A stretch of DNA of 64,000 nt from Tuberibacillus sp. Marseille-P3662 (GCF_900178005.1 NZ_FXBS01000006.1:1831585-1895584), one strand, 5' to 3'. Numbered from the stretch's first letter, positions 48,992 to 58,230 are shown. Numbers and translations are program-made. The notes: generated from the sequence alone by a model not told the origin.

Positions 48992-50091
48992 CTTAATCTC
49001 TCCCCTTCAAAAATATTTTGTCTAGCCTCAACTGACTTGTCATAGTAGGTACATGCTTTCCTATATTCTCCATTAGCTTTTAAAAATCCTGCCAATGTCG
49101 TAGAATATTCTTCCACCGCTTGCCACATTTCTCGTGCTTCAAAATATCTAATACCTTCTTCAAAATTTGATTCAAAACTTTTGTCGGGATTTAGATACAT
49201 GGTATTGAGTAAATTTAATTTCATTTTTATCTCATCATTGTTAAGGTGTTCCGCCAATGAAAGGGCTTTCGTCATCCATTTTTTACCCTCGTCCACTCGA
49301 TCCATCTTTAATAGGGCCTTGGATAACAAATACATGCACATCAGATTATCACTTTCAACATCATGCCCACCTATTAAAGGCACATTGTTCAAATAAGCCA
49401 CAGCCGTTTTTAATAAATTTTGTCGGCTATACAAAAAACCTAAATTATGGTACAAACGTGCTTCCAGCCCTTTATGATCCAGCTTTTTTGCAATATCTAA
49501 ACCTCGATGTAAGTGATCCTCGGCGTCAACATAATGTTTGAAGTCAATGAAATTCAATCCAAGTAGCATGAGTGTGTCTGCATGTCGCTTGCGACAGTTG
49601 CAATTAAGCTCATAGATTTCTAAAGCCTTATTGGCATGTTTCGTCGACAGCAAGTTATGATATTTCAGGTAGTAGGCAGCAGCAACTTTATAATGATATT
49701 CACCTGTTTCAATGTCATCGTGAGTAAGGGGCATCCTTTGACCCGCTTCAAGGTAGTTAGCGATAGCCTCATCGTACGCTTTGATATTGTAATAATAGAT
49801 GCCTTTAAAAAAATAGTAATAATAGATGAGTCTGTCATCCATGTCTTCTTGCAAAGCATTGATTTGTTCAAGCTGCGTCTCAGCCTCTTCAAACTTTTCC
49901 AATAAAATTGTGTAGTGGAAGTCTAATAAGGTGTAATAGGTCAACATATATTGAGACAGTTCCCTATTTTTTATTTTGTCCTCAATTTCCTTTTTTAATA
50001 AAACGGCCTTATGAATACAATTATCGCGTATATGACTGTGCCACTGATTAAATAGGCTTGTTAGGTCATCAACGACCATTTGACTTGCCAA
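48988..50091 (-). CDS. Rap-family TPR response-regulator phosphatase/inhibitor
   Basis: A 367-residue, wholly helical protein. The N-terminal three-helix bundle (about 1-70: DLTSLFNQWHSHIRDNCIHKAVLLKKEIEDK) is joined to TPR repeats (about 95-360: YYYFFKGIYYYNIKAYDEAIANYLEA, ADTLMLLGLNFIDFKHYVDAEDHLHRGL, GLEARLYHNLGFLYSRQNLLKTAVAYL). This is the Rap fold. Rap proteins dephosphorylate Spo0F~P or block ComA-type regulators and are switched off by a Phr peptide. Start is a TTG seven bases after GGAGGG; an ATG four codons later is too far. A Phr gene overlaps its end. Target not predictable. Confidence 0.88.
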   Translation of the reverse strand: MASQMVVDDLTSLFNQWHSHIRDNCIHKAVLLKKEIEDKIKNRELSQYMLTYYTLLDFHYTILLEKFEEAETQLEQINALQEDMDDRLIYYYYFFKGIYYYNIKAYDEAIANYLEAGQRMPLTHDDIETGEYHYKVAAAYYLKYHNLLSTKHANKALEIYELNCNCRKRHADTLMLLGLNFIDFKHYVDAEDHLHRGLDIAKKLDHKGLEARLYHNLGFLYSRQNLLKTAVAYLNNVPLIGGHDVESDNLMCMYLLSKALLKMDRVDEGKKWMTKALSLAEHLNNDEIKMKLNLLNTMYLNPDKSFESNFEEGIRYFEAREMWQAVEEYSTTLAGFLKANGEYRKACTYYDKSVEARQNIFEGERLR

Positions 50092-50302
50092 AAAATATCC
50101 CTCCGCACAATAAATATCCTGTTTTTTACTATTCTAACACTTGAACCATGATAATAATATTGGGAAAATTACCATTAAAAAAGGCAAATGAATCGGGGTT
50201 TTTAGCAAAAATTTTCCCAAATAAGTAGAGTGTGATAAAAGAATTAGGACTATTTTATCTATCTAACATTGCTTGTATCCTATATAGACTTTAAGAGAAA
50301 AA

Positions 50303-50322
50303 CTCCCGGAAACATCCAGGAG
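50303..50322 (-). terminator. Terminator of the nagZ-namZ unit
   Basis: CTCCCGG (50303-50309) and CCAGGAG (50316-50322) pair with one G-U. On the minus strand TTTTTCTC follows, 11 bases after the namZ stop. Confidence 0.85.
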
Positions 50323-50332
50323 CTTTTCTGTA

Positions 50333-51664
50333 TTATTGATTTTTGCCCTTAGCTTTGCCTTTGCCTTTTCCTTTGTCTTTTTCGTACAATAGATATTCTT
50401 CTCTTACTTTCTTGAACCGCTTCAGCTTTGGCTGCCACTGGTTGACGATCGATTCAATCGAAGCGCCTTGTTCAATTTTTTCGCGAATCCAACCATTCCC
50501 TACTAACTTGTCAAAGTAGGACACACCATTGGCATTTTCAGCGCGGAACTGGAAATCTTCAGGGTACAAATCATGAATGGTTTTCACAATTGAAAGACCC
50601 GTCTTAACAGGTTCATAAGCATCACGATCGGTCACATGAATCTGGATACCGTTACACAATTCCCCGCTGTGCTTCGAATAAACAGGTGTAAATGATGCCG
50701 CACGGAAATTCACACCCGGCAATTCCAGGGTATTTAATGTGTCCGCCAATGCTTGACTGTTAATGAATGGTGCACCGATTAATTCAAACGGTCTTGTCGT
50801 CCCGCGCCCTTCTGATACATTCGTGCCCTCAATCCATGCGGCACCTGGATAAACAAGAGCCGTATCTAACGTCGGCATATTTGGAGATGGGAGCACCCAA
50901 TCAAGAGGGGTATCATCGTAGTCCATTGAACGCTTCCAACCGTCCATTTTAACAACCGTTAGATCAGCACCAATATCAAATTCTTGGTTGAATAGTTTGG
51001 CCAGTTCGCCGACCGTCATACCATGACGAAGCGGAATCGGATATTTGCCAACAAACGAAGCGTATTCAGGGTTCAGCACGGGTCCCTCAACTTTTGTCCC
51101 GCCAATTGGGTTGGGGCGGTCAAGTACAACGAATTTGATATCATTCTCCGCTGCAGCCTCCATCGCAAGGGCCATCGTATAGATGTACGTATAGAAACGC
51201 GAACCTACATCTTGTATGTCGAACATGAGAACGTCAACACCCTCTAACATGTCCGGCGTCGGTTTCTTGGTGTCGCCATATAGACTGTAAACAGGTAGTC
51301 CTGTCACCGGGTCAGTGTAACTGTCAACGCTCCCCCCTGCCTGAGCACTCCCTCGGACCCCATGTTCAGGCCCATATAAGGATACAAGATTAACATCCGG
51401 ATGATTATAAAGCCGGTCAACTACACTATTTAATTCTTGATCCACACCTGTTGGGTTTGTAATCAAACCAACGTTTTTTCCTTTTACAAGATCCATCCGG
51501 TCTTCGAGAAGGGTCTCAACACCCATTTGAAATGTTTTGGCATGTTTGTTGGCTCGTTCTTTCGCGCGGTCATTGGCATGTTCGTCAGGATTAGCTAATG
51601 CCACACCAGATAACGATGACAGCATCAATACAACGACCATCAGCACTATATAACTTTTTTTCAT
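50333..51664 (-). CDS. namZ: Exo-beta-N-acetylmuramidase NamZ (DUF1343)
   Basis: A 443-residue secreted protein: signal peptide (about 1-24, ending ALANP), then a DUF1343 domain with KGKNVGLITNPTGVDQEL, LYGPEHGVRGSAQAGG, FDIQDVGSRFYTYIYTMALAMEAA, VLDRPNPIGG and WIEGTNVSEGRGTTRPFE. NamZ (formerly YbbC) removes MurNAc from the non-reducing end of peptidoglycan fragments. The C-terminus is Lys/Gly-rich. It follows nagZ, as in B. subtilis. AGGAGG precedes the ATG. Confidence 0.9.
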   Translation of the reverse strand: MKKSYIVLMVVVLMLSSLSGVALANPDEHANDRAKERANKHAKTFQMGVETLLEDRMDLVKGKNVGLITNPTGVDQELNSVVDRLYNHPDVNLVSLYGPEHGVRGSAQAGGSVDSYTDPVTGLPVYSLYGDTKKPTPDMLEGVDVLMFDIQDVGSRFYTYIYTMALAMEAAAENDIKFVVLDRPNPIGGTKVEGPVLNPEYASFVGKYPIPLRHGMTVGELAKLFNQEFDIGADLTVVKMDGWKRSMDYDDTPLDWVLPSPNMPTLDTALVYPGAAWIEGTNVSEGRGTTRPFELIGAPFINSQALADTLNTLELPGVNFRAASFTPVYSKHSGELCNGIQIHVTDRDAYEPVKTGLSIVKTIHDLYPEDFQFRAENANGVSYFDKLVGNGWIREKIEQGASIESIVNQWQPKLKRFKKVREEYLLYEKDKGKGKGKAKGKNQ

Positions 51665-51732
51665 GTGTTATTCCCTCCTGTTTTAATAGTAATTGAAGGC
51701 CATAACAGGACCCTCAGCTCAGATTGCTTGAT

Positions 51733-53511
51733 TTAATAGCTCATGCCAGAACCGAAATCATATAAATCGGGGATGGTCACCGGCAGTTTGCCGGTTGGAT
51801 TGACTTCACCCGTTAAAACCCTTGCCAATGCTTCAATGGAGACATCACGATAGCCATATGTCGCTAAATAGGCATCAACTTTAGGAAACACCATGAGGTC
51901 ATATGGATTTCTAATTGCTGCCACAATGACCGGTTTGCCTGTAGCACGAATAGCATTAACGAGTTGTTGTTGCGGGCGATTAGTGTTAGCTGTGTATGTC
52001 GTGACAATGACTTTATCCGCCTCTTGTGCTTTGGCGACAGCCTGATCGATTTGCGCTTTCGTAGGTGATGTATTCGTGGTGACCTTCTCAGCGTTCAAAC
52101 CTTTTTTGTTTAAAAGATCAGAGACAAGCTCTGGCCCCGCACTAGATGGGCCTGTCACTAACAGTTCTTGATTGTCCTTTAGCGGCAACACGTTATTTTC
52201 ATTCTTGACAAGGGTGATACTTTGATTAGCGATTTCATCAGCAACGGCTAAGTGCTCTTCTGTCCCGACATTTTCAATCGCTCCGGCGTTCGTTTCCGGC
52301 TGATGAAATAGACCCCTTTTCATTTTTGCTTTTAATATCCGATAGACCGACTGATTGAGACGCTTTCTACTAATATCGCCACTTTTAACAGCTTCCAACA
52401 TCGCATTGTATGCCCGGCCTACATTCGGCGGATTTAATAGAATATCCGCACCTGCTTTAAATGCTTTGACAGGCACCTGCTCTGGTTCGACAACGTTGGC
52501 TCCTGACATGCCTAAGCTATCCGTAATAATCAACCCGTTGTATCCAAGTTCTTCACGCAGCACTCCAGTTAAGATCGGTTTCGACAATGTTGCGGGCAGA
52601 CCGGAGTCATCAAGTGCGGGTACAACAATATGAGCGGTCATAATCGCATCAATCCCGGCATCGATCGCTGCTTTAAAAGGTTGCAAATCAACTTGATGCA
52701 ACGTTTCAAGATCATGATTAATAATCGGCAGTCCGTAATGGGAGTCAACAGCTGTATCTCCATGTCCTGGGAAGTGTTTGGCAGTAGCAATAACATCCTT
52801 ATTTTGATAAGCGTTAACTTGGGCAACGGTCATATCAGAAACAAGTGCTGGATCTTCGCCAAACGACCGCACGCCAATAACTGGATTAGCTGGATTCACA
52901 TTGACATCAGCAACAGGAGCAAAGTTCATGTTAATACCTAGACTCTGTAGCTCTGTTCCCATAATAGCTGCCGACTTTGTGGCATTTTGAGTTGAGCGTG
53001 TCGCACCTAGTGCCATGTTACCTGGAAAAACCGTTGCTGGACTCGTCACTCTTTGGACAATCCCGCCCTCTTGGTCTGTTGAAATAAACATAGGGATCGG
53101 CATACGCTGGTCCATGGCAATCTCTTGCAACCCATTGGAGAGGCTGTTGACTTGTTCAGCGTCTAACGGTGTGCCAATGTTTTGGCTCCAATTAAAATAA
53201 ATCACACCGCCAATATGATATTTTTCTATAATCTCTTTGAAATTTTTACCGCCACGATTGTGATTGACATTCATATCCTCAAAACTCGGATCCGTCGGTG
53301 TTTTCCCGTAGGCATGGACGATAAACAACTGCCCGATTTTTTCTTCAAGTGTCATGTGCTGAATTTTACTTTGGATCCATCCCCTTTTGACTTGACCTTC
53401 TTTCCATCCTGGCTTGACTGGGTCATCCCAGCCTGCCCATGCATAAGTTGGCAAGCATAAAGCGAATACCATCATCATCGCCAACATCCATATGAAGCGG
53501 CTTTTTTTCAA
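51733..53511 (-). CDS. nagZ: GH3 exo-beta-N-acetylglucosaminidase NagZ
   Basis: A 592-residue exported GH3 enzyme. The signal peptide ends near AWAGW. The motifs KHFPGHGDTAVDSHYGLPII (the catalytic His-Asp dyad of the NagZ loop) and IITDSLGMSGA (nucleophile Asp) are present. A C-terminal second domain (about 400-592) is kept, as in the Gram-positive two-domain NagZ. It removes GlcNAc from muropeptides outside the cell. TTG start after AGGAGGG. Between namZ and the EEP-family gene. Confidence 0.92.
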   Translation of the reverse strand: MKKSRFIWMLAMMMVFALCLPTYAWAGWDDPVKPGWKEGQVKRGWIQSKIQHMTLEEKIGQLFIVHAYGKTPTDPSFEDMNVNHNRGGKNFKEIIEKYHIGGVIYFNWSQNIGTPLDAEQVNSLSNGLQEIAMDQRMPIPMFISTDQEGGIVQRVTSPATVFPGNMALGATRSTQNATKSAAIMGTELQSLGINMNFAPVADVNVNPANPVIGVRSFGEDPALVSDMTVAQVNAYQNKDVIATAKHFPGHGDTAVDSHYGLPIINHDLETLHQVDLQPFKAAIDAGIDAIMTAHIVVPALDDSGLPATLSKPILTGVLREELGYNGLIITDSLGMSGANVVEPEQVPVKAFKAGADILLNPPNVGRAYNAMLEAVKSGDISRKRLNQSVYRILKAKMKRGLFHQPETNAGAIENVGTEEHLAVADEIANQSITLVKNENNVLPLKDNQELLVTGPSSAGPELVSDLLNKKGLNAEKVTTNTSPTKAQIDQAVAKAQEADKVIVTTYTANTNRPQQQLVNAIRATGKPVIVAAIRNPYDLMVFPKVDAYLATYGYRDVSIEALARVLTGEVNPTGKLPVTIPDLYDFGSGMSY

Positions 53512-53540
53512 ATGAGTCCCTCCTCAGGTTCCTATTATTG

Positions 53541-54410
53541 TTATCGACCACGTGTCAGCGTTACGTCAGCTGTGACTGGAAGATGGTCTGAAGCCATTGT
53601 TTGAATGACGTCAGTAGACTGTACGTCCATATCTGGTGTCGTTAAGATATAATCAATTTTCTTTGTAGGCGCATAAGCGGGGTAGGTCAATCCTTCATCT
53701 TGTTGGGTTATGTCCCACGTATCTTTGAATCTTTGAAAAAGAGGTTGTAATTCATCGGCCTTGGGGGTTGCATTCATATCCCCAACTAAAATTTTATTGT
53801 TATGGGCCTGCATGACATTCAACATATCCTCAACTTGCATTTGTCTTACAATTGGTTCAGAACGGTAATCTAGATGAGTCACATAAAACCAAAGTTTTGC
53901 GCCTTTTACATTAATCAGTGCTTCTGCAAATCCAGGAGAAGGTTTGGGTTCAGGATGAGGGTCTTGGGTGGATAGTCTGGTAATCTCGTGATTGTCTGCT
54001 TGCAGAATTGGATGCTTACTCAATATCGCGACACCGAATTTTCGTCTCGGGTCATCAGGCTGGATCGGATCACGATTATAAATCGGAGCAAAGAAATAAT
54101 GCATGTCCAACTTTTCAGCAAGGCGTTTCAATTCATTCTGAAAGTTGCTTCTATCACTCCAGTTGACATCGACCTCTTGAAGTCCAATAATATCCGCCCC
54201 TGATTGTTGAATCGTGTTGGCTATACGGTCAATGTTATAGTCACCGTCCGTTCCAATACCTGTGTGAATGTTATACGTCATGACCTTCACGTTCACTTGT
54301 CGACCCGGCGCTGTTTTACCTTGTGCCAAAGCCTGTGAAAACGGGGTCAACAGCAAACTAAATAATAGAACCATAGTCACCATTAGCGACCATTTTTTGA
54401 TACAAGTCAC
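53541..54410 (-). CDS. Secreted endonuclease/exonuclease/phosphatase-family hydrolase
   Basis: A 289-residue protein with a signal peptide (about 1-29, ending ALAQG) and an EEP-fold domain: VKVMTYNIHTGIG, GADIIGLQEVDVNW (metal Glu), FYVTHLDYRS (catalytic His), LVGDMNATP (Asp-x-Asn) and ASDHLPVTADV (Asp-His). Family members cut DNA, phosphoinositides or sphingomyelin; the substrate is unknown. It is set inside the wall-recycling operon (45 bases after the amidase-like gene, 29 before nagZ), where a nuclease or phosphodiesterase could recover phosphate from wall polymers or DNA. GTG start after AGGAGG. Confidence 0.85.
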   Translation of the reverse strand: MTCIKKWSLMVTMVLLFSLLLTPFSQALAQGKTAPGRQVNVKVMTYNIHTGIGTDGDYNIDRIANTIQQSGADIIGLQEVDVNWSDRSNFQNELKRLAEKLDMHYFFAPIYNRDPIQPDDPRRKFGVAILSKHPILQADNHEITRLSTQDPHPEPKPSPGFAEALINVKGAKLWFYVTHLDYRSEPIVRQMQVEDMLNVMQAHNNKILVGDMNATPKADELQPLFQRFKDTWDITQQDEGLTYPAYAPTKKIDYILTTPDMDVQSTDVIQTMASDHLPVTADVTLTRGR

Positions 54411-54455
54411 ATGTATTCACCTCCTCTCAGGGGATAGATGAATAGATTTAATAGA

Positions 54456-56156
54456 TTAATAGTTTCTCAGCGTCCAAGAATCACTCTTCAATTTCGGCTC
54501 AGAAATGGTGCCATCTGCATGAGACAGTTTAAGATGATGAACATACCAGCCTCTGCCATTCACTGAATGATCTGTCTCATATCGGAAACGGATCAACTTG
54601 GTGTTCGCGGGGAGCTGTACTTTTTTTGTCAGCCAGTCACCACTGTTCCCCGTAACACGCTCACCGAGGGTTGTCCACCGCTTGCCATCTTCAGATCCTT
54701 CTATAACCCCATAGTCATAAGAGTCTTCTGTCCGGTACCACGTCTCAAACGATAGCGTGGCTTGTTGTTCAATGTTAACTTTCGCTGTTAATGTCTTAAC
54801 GGAATCGCTTCCATATCCGGAGAACCATGCTCTCTCCTTCCCCTTCCCAGGAATCGCAACAGGTATGGCATCCGCGGTGAGCCGCGCTACTTGTCGTCTG
54901 ATGCCATTTGTTGATACCGTATCCCGCGTTGGGTGGACCCGGTTAGTTAGTAAAATAGCGATCGTATCGTTCTTAGGGCTTACGACAATTGACGTCCCGG
55001 TAAAACCGGTATGTCCCATTGTGTGCTTTCCCGATAATGCATCCATGTACCAGCCTTGATTCAATTCCCATCCCAGACCATGGTCATCTCCTGAGAATTG
55101 CGGGATTTGATTTTTAGCCAGTAAGTCAACGGTTTCAGGCTTAAGAATTCTCGTCCCTTTATATTGCCCGCCTTGCAGCATCATATGAGCGAATATCGCG
55201 AGGTCCTTTGCTGTTGAAAAGACACCCGCGTGTCCAGCAACCCCATCAAGCGACCACGCATTTTCATCATGCACCTGCCCCCAAACAAGCCCTCTGTTCG
55301 TTTGCGGTTGATATTCAGTTGCAGCTATTCGATGCTTTAAAGAGGCGGGGGGATTGTACATAGTATTTTTCATACCAAGCGGTTTCGTAATATGATCTTG
55401 AACAAATGCATCTAGACGCTGGCCTGACAATCGCTCGACCAAGGCACCAAGTGTTATCATGTTCAAGTCACTGTACGTATAATTTGTCCCTGGTTCATTT
55501 TGTAATGGCTCCGAAAAAACCATTTGCATTCTTTCTTTGCGGCTGTCTCCCATGGTATACAGCGGTATCCACGGCTTAAATCCAGATGTGTGGGTCATAA
55601 TTTGGCGGATCGTCACCTCAGATTTGCCGTTCTGGGCAAACGCTGGAATGTACTTGGCAACGGGGTCATCTAATTCAAATTGACCTTGTTCATATAAAAT
55701 CATCGCTGCGGTTGTCGTGAAGAGTTTACTAATTGAGGCAATATCAAATAGGGTATTCTTTTGCATTTTGACGGGCTCGTCCATTTTTGCGAATGTCCCA
55801 TCTCGATAGCGTGCTGCATAACCATACGCTTCTTGTTTGGCAATGGTTCCTTTCCGGGCAATCAAGACGACGGCGCCTGGCATAACCTTGTCTTCAATCG
55901 CGTTTTGAATGGCGCGATCCATCTGCTCAAGGGGCTGCGACATCATACCAGCACCTCTTATTGATCCTTCATGCACAACAGCTGAGGATGGACCTGGATG
56001 TCCCCATGTAAATACAGGATGAGGAGGTCTTTTGTCGTGGTCCGTTTGAGCATGGTCCGAGTGAGTCTCTGTAGACTCGGCGTTAACCGTACCCGGAAGA
56101 ATCGTTGATAGACTCAAGACAGACACAGCAACGGCGGTTAATCCTTTCTTTTTCAT
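54456..56156 (-). CDS. Serine beta-lactamase-like hydrolase (AmiE/YbbE-like) with C-terminal MAM-like domain
   Basis: A 566-residue exported protein. The signal peptide ends near VNAES. The class C beta-lactamase/PBP fold (about 70-425) has SxxK in FDIASISKLFTTT, YSDLNM (Tyr-x-Asn) and MGHTGFTG. Residues about 435-566 form an extra domain (SFETWYRTEDSYDYGVIEGSEDGKRWTTL, FRYETDHSVNGRGWYVHHLKL) like those of immune inhibitor A-type proteases. In B. subtilis AmiE at this position is an amidase acting on MurNAc-peptides. The local gene order supports the same role. AAGGGGG precedes the chosen ATG; the frame to 56234 has none. Confidence 0.8.
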   Translation of the reverse strand: MKKKGLTAVAVSVLSLSTILPGTVNAESTETHSDHAQTDHDKRPPHPVFTWGHPGPSSAVVHEGSIRGAGMMSQPLEQMDRAIQNAIEDKVMPGAVVLIARKGTIAKQEAYGYAARYRDGTFAKMDEPVKMQKNTLFDIASISKLFTTTAAMILYEQGQFELDDPVAKYIPAFAQNGKSEVTIRQIMTHTSGFKPWIPLYTMGDSRKERMQMVFSEPLQNEPGTNYTYSDLNMITLGALVERLSGQRLDAFVQDHITKPLGMKNTMYNPPASLKHRIAATEYQPQTNRGLVWGQVHDENAWSLDGVAGHAGVFSTAKDLAIFAHMMLQGGQYKGTRILKPETVDLLAKNQIPQFSGDDHGLGWELNQGWYMDALSGKHTMGHTGFTGTSIVVSPKNDTIAILLTNRVHPTRDTVSTNGIRRQVARLTADAIPVAIPGKGKERAWFSGYGSDSVKTLTAKVNIEQQATLSFETWYRTEDSYDYGVIEGSEDGKRWTTLGERVTGNSGDWLTKKVQLPANTKLIRFRYETDHSVNGRGWYVHHLKLSHADGTISEPKLKSDSWTLRNY

Positions 56157-56251
56157 ATCGTTCCCCCTTCTACAATCACTTTTACGACGTCCGACGCACA
56201 GGACGTCACGCCTTAAAAAATGATTAGAATACAAGTTAAGATTACCAACAG

Positions 56252-56281
56252 TTGTCTATAGCTGTCTATACAACTATAGAC
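56252..56281. promoter_or_regulatory. Overlapping inverted repeats upstream of the amiE-like gene
   Basis: GTCTATAG (56254-56261) and CTATAGAC (56274-56281) form a perfect 8-bp inverted repeat. Inside, GTTGTCTATA and TATACAAC (56251-56273) form a second symmetric unit of GntR/RpiR-operator appearance. It lies about 95 bases before the start codon and after the murR terminator, so it could be the local MurR-type operator. Confidence 0.4.
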
Positions 56282-56373
56282 CTAATGTTTTGAATTTTTA
56301 CTAAATTTACTGTGCTTAATGACCTATATCCATTAAGGAGCTTCTGTCATGCACGGGACTTCTGCTCAAAAAA

Positions 56374-56395
56374 AAGCTTACCAACTGGCAAGCTT
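56374..56395 (-). terminator. Terminator after murR
   Basis: AAGCTTACC (56374-56382) and GGCAAGCTT (56387-56395) pair with one G-U. On the minus strand T8 follows. It divides the murP-to-murR part from the amiE-nagZ-namZ part. Confidence 0.85.
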
Positions 56396-56411
56396 CTTAG
56401 ACGGCTTATCA

Positions 56412-57242
56412 TTATGTTTGTTTAAGAAAATTAACGGCAATTCTTGCTTCATCCAGCCGTCTCACTGAATCCTCATATTGATTCGTGACCACACACATAA
56501 ATAAAATATCAATCAAGTGGAGCTGCGCTAAGCGTGAAGATGTCGCTGCACTTCGAAACACGGCCTCCTGTGATGCAGAAATATAAAGATTGATGTCGGC
56601 GATTTTAGATACAGGCGTTGTTCCATAACTTGTTAGACTCATTGTTATGGCTCTTCGGTGTTTTGCTAATTCTAATATTTTCACGACTTCTTCCGTTTCT
56701 CCAGAAAATGAAATCCCGAACACAACATCACCTTGCTTAACATTGGCTATGTTCATAGCCACCATATGCATATCAGTAAGAGCAACCGCTGATTTGTTAA
56801 TGCGCATCAATTTTTGCTGAGCATCTTGGGCGATAACGCCAGATGCTCCTACACCAAAAAGGTGAATGGTCCCTGCATTCTGGATGGCGGCAACCGCATC
56901 CCTTAAAACTTCATCATTCAAGATTTCGCTTGTTTCCTTAATTGCCTGCAAATTGTTACTTGTCATTTTTCTTACAATGGATTCATGTGACTCATTCGGT
57001 TCAATATCCCGACATCCAACGTCGGTCGATTTTTGCAAATCACTAGCTATTCTTAATTTGAGTTCCTGAAACCCACTTAAACCGAGTGATTTGCATAGAC
57101 GAATCACGGCAGCACTACTTGTTTGACTCAACTTTCCCAACTCATTTGCCGTATAACGAATACTATCATTGGGATGGTCTAAAATGTACAAAGCCATTTT
57201 GCGTTCGGAGGGCGGTAACTTATCAAGGATTTCTTTTAACAT
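56412..57242 (-). CDS. murR: RpiR/MurR-family regulator
   Basis: A 276-residue protein: an N-terminal RpiR HTH (about 1-75, LPPSERKMALYILDHPNDSIRYTANELGKLSQTSSAAVIRLCKSLGLSGFQELKLRIA) and a C-terminal SIS domain (about 115-260, IHLFGVGASGVIAQDAQQKLMRI, GISFSGETEEVV). MurR senses MurNAc 6-phosphate and represses the mur genes. The frame is open to 57299, but the ATG at 57242 follows GGGTGG. It is next to the ABC permeases and followed by a strong terminator. Confidence 0.88.
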   Translation of the reverse strand: MLKEILDKLPPSERKMALYILDHPNDSIRYTANELGKLSQTSSAAVIRLCKSLGLSGFQELKLRIASDLQKSTDVGCRDIEPNESHESIVRKMTSNNLQAIKETSEILNDEVLRDAVAAIQNAGTIHLFGVGASGVIAQDAQQKLMRINKSAVALTDMHMVAMNIANVKQGDVVFGISFSGETEEVVKILELAKHRRAITMSLTSYGTTPVSKIADINLYISASQEAVFRSAATSSRLAQLHLIDILFMCVVTNQYEDSVRRLDEARIAVNFLKQT

Positions 57243-57320
57243 AATGAGTCCACCCGATAACGATGAGGAGCGATAATGATGATCTTTCAATGGTTTCAAA
57301 TCTCCTATCCTATCATATTA

Positions 57321-58220
57321 TTAGCCTTTTACAGCACCTTCGATCATGCCCTTAACAATGCGTCGTTGGAAAATGGCGTAGACAATTAGAATTGGAACAA
57401 TCGCAATCGAAAGGCCGGCAAACAATGCCCCCCATGCATTTGTGTACTGAGCTTCTTGATTCATCAGATCCATCGCTACGCCCAGCGTATACTTCTCCTC
57501 TGTCTGGAGGAAAATCAGTGCCATAAAATATTCATTCCAAAAGTTGATCGCATTCATAATCGAGACCGTAATAACACCTGTTGTCACGAGCGGCGTCACA
57601 ATTTTAAACAGAATACCGTACGGGGACATGCCATCCATGGCCGCTGACTCCTCTAACTCCCTGGGGACCGTCCCCATAAAACTCGTCAAAATAAAAATAC
57701 TAAATGGAATTTGGGTCACGGCATATACAAGGGATAGCGCCCACAAATTATCGAGCATGTTAAATTTCATTAGAACAAAAAATAAAGGAATCCACCCTAA
57801 AACCATAGGAATCATCATTGCTGATAGATAAATGTTGAATAAGACTTTACTGCCGCGGAAATTGATCCGTTCAATGGCATAAGATGTCGGCAGAGCGAAA
57901 ATCAGACATAATATCGTGCCTAATACCGTCACTAGAATACTATTAAAAAAACTTGAACCAATATTAAATTCTGTCCATGCAGTTATGAAGTTATCAAAGC
58001 TAAATGACTGAGGCAGGGCCCAAGGGGAAGCAAAAATTTCCCCATTTGATTTAAACGCGCCGAGAAACATCCAAATAATCGGATAGATCACAATCAGCGC
58101 CCATATAATCAGAGGCACTCGGAGAATCGCTTTTATTAGGAACTGTCCTATGTTCCGGTTCTGATCTTTCTTCGACTTTATGGTAGTCATTTTAGGATCA
58201 TTCGGTATCTTCCGGTTCAC
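57321..58220 (-). CDS. CUT1 ABC permease, MalG-type, in the wall-recycling island
   Basis: A 299-residue membrane subunit with six helices and the EAA loop ELEESAAMDGMSPYGILFKIVTPLVTTG. GTG start five bases after GGGGG. It is 10 bases behind its MalF-type partner. Its place between murQ and murR suggests that it imports an amino sugar or a muropeptide-derived disaccharide. No ATPase gene is present, so a shared MsmX-type ATPase is expected. Confidence 0.85.
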   Translation of the reverse strand: MNRKIPNDPKMTTIKSKKDQNRNIGQFLIKAILRVPLIIWALIVIYPIIWMFLGAFKSNGEIFASPWALPQSFSFDNFITAWTEFNIGSSFFNSILVTVLGTILCLIFALPTSYAIERINFRGSKVLFNIYLSAMMIPMVLGWIPLFFVLMKFNMLDNLWALSLVYAVTQIPFSIFILTSFMGTVPRELEESAAMDGMSPYGILFKIVTPLVTTGVITVSIMNAINFWNEYFMALIFLQTEEKYTLGVAMDLMNQEAQYTNAWGALFAGLSIAIVPILIVYAIFQRRIVKGMIEGAVKG

Positions 58221-58230
58221 ACTATCCCCC

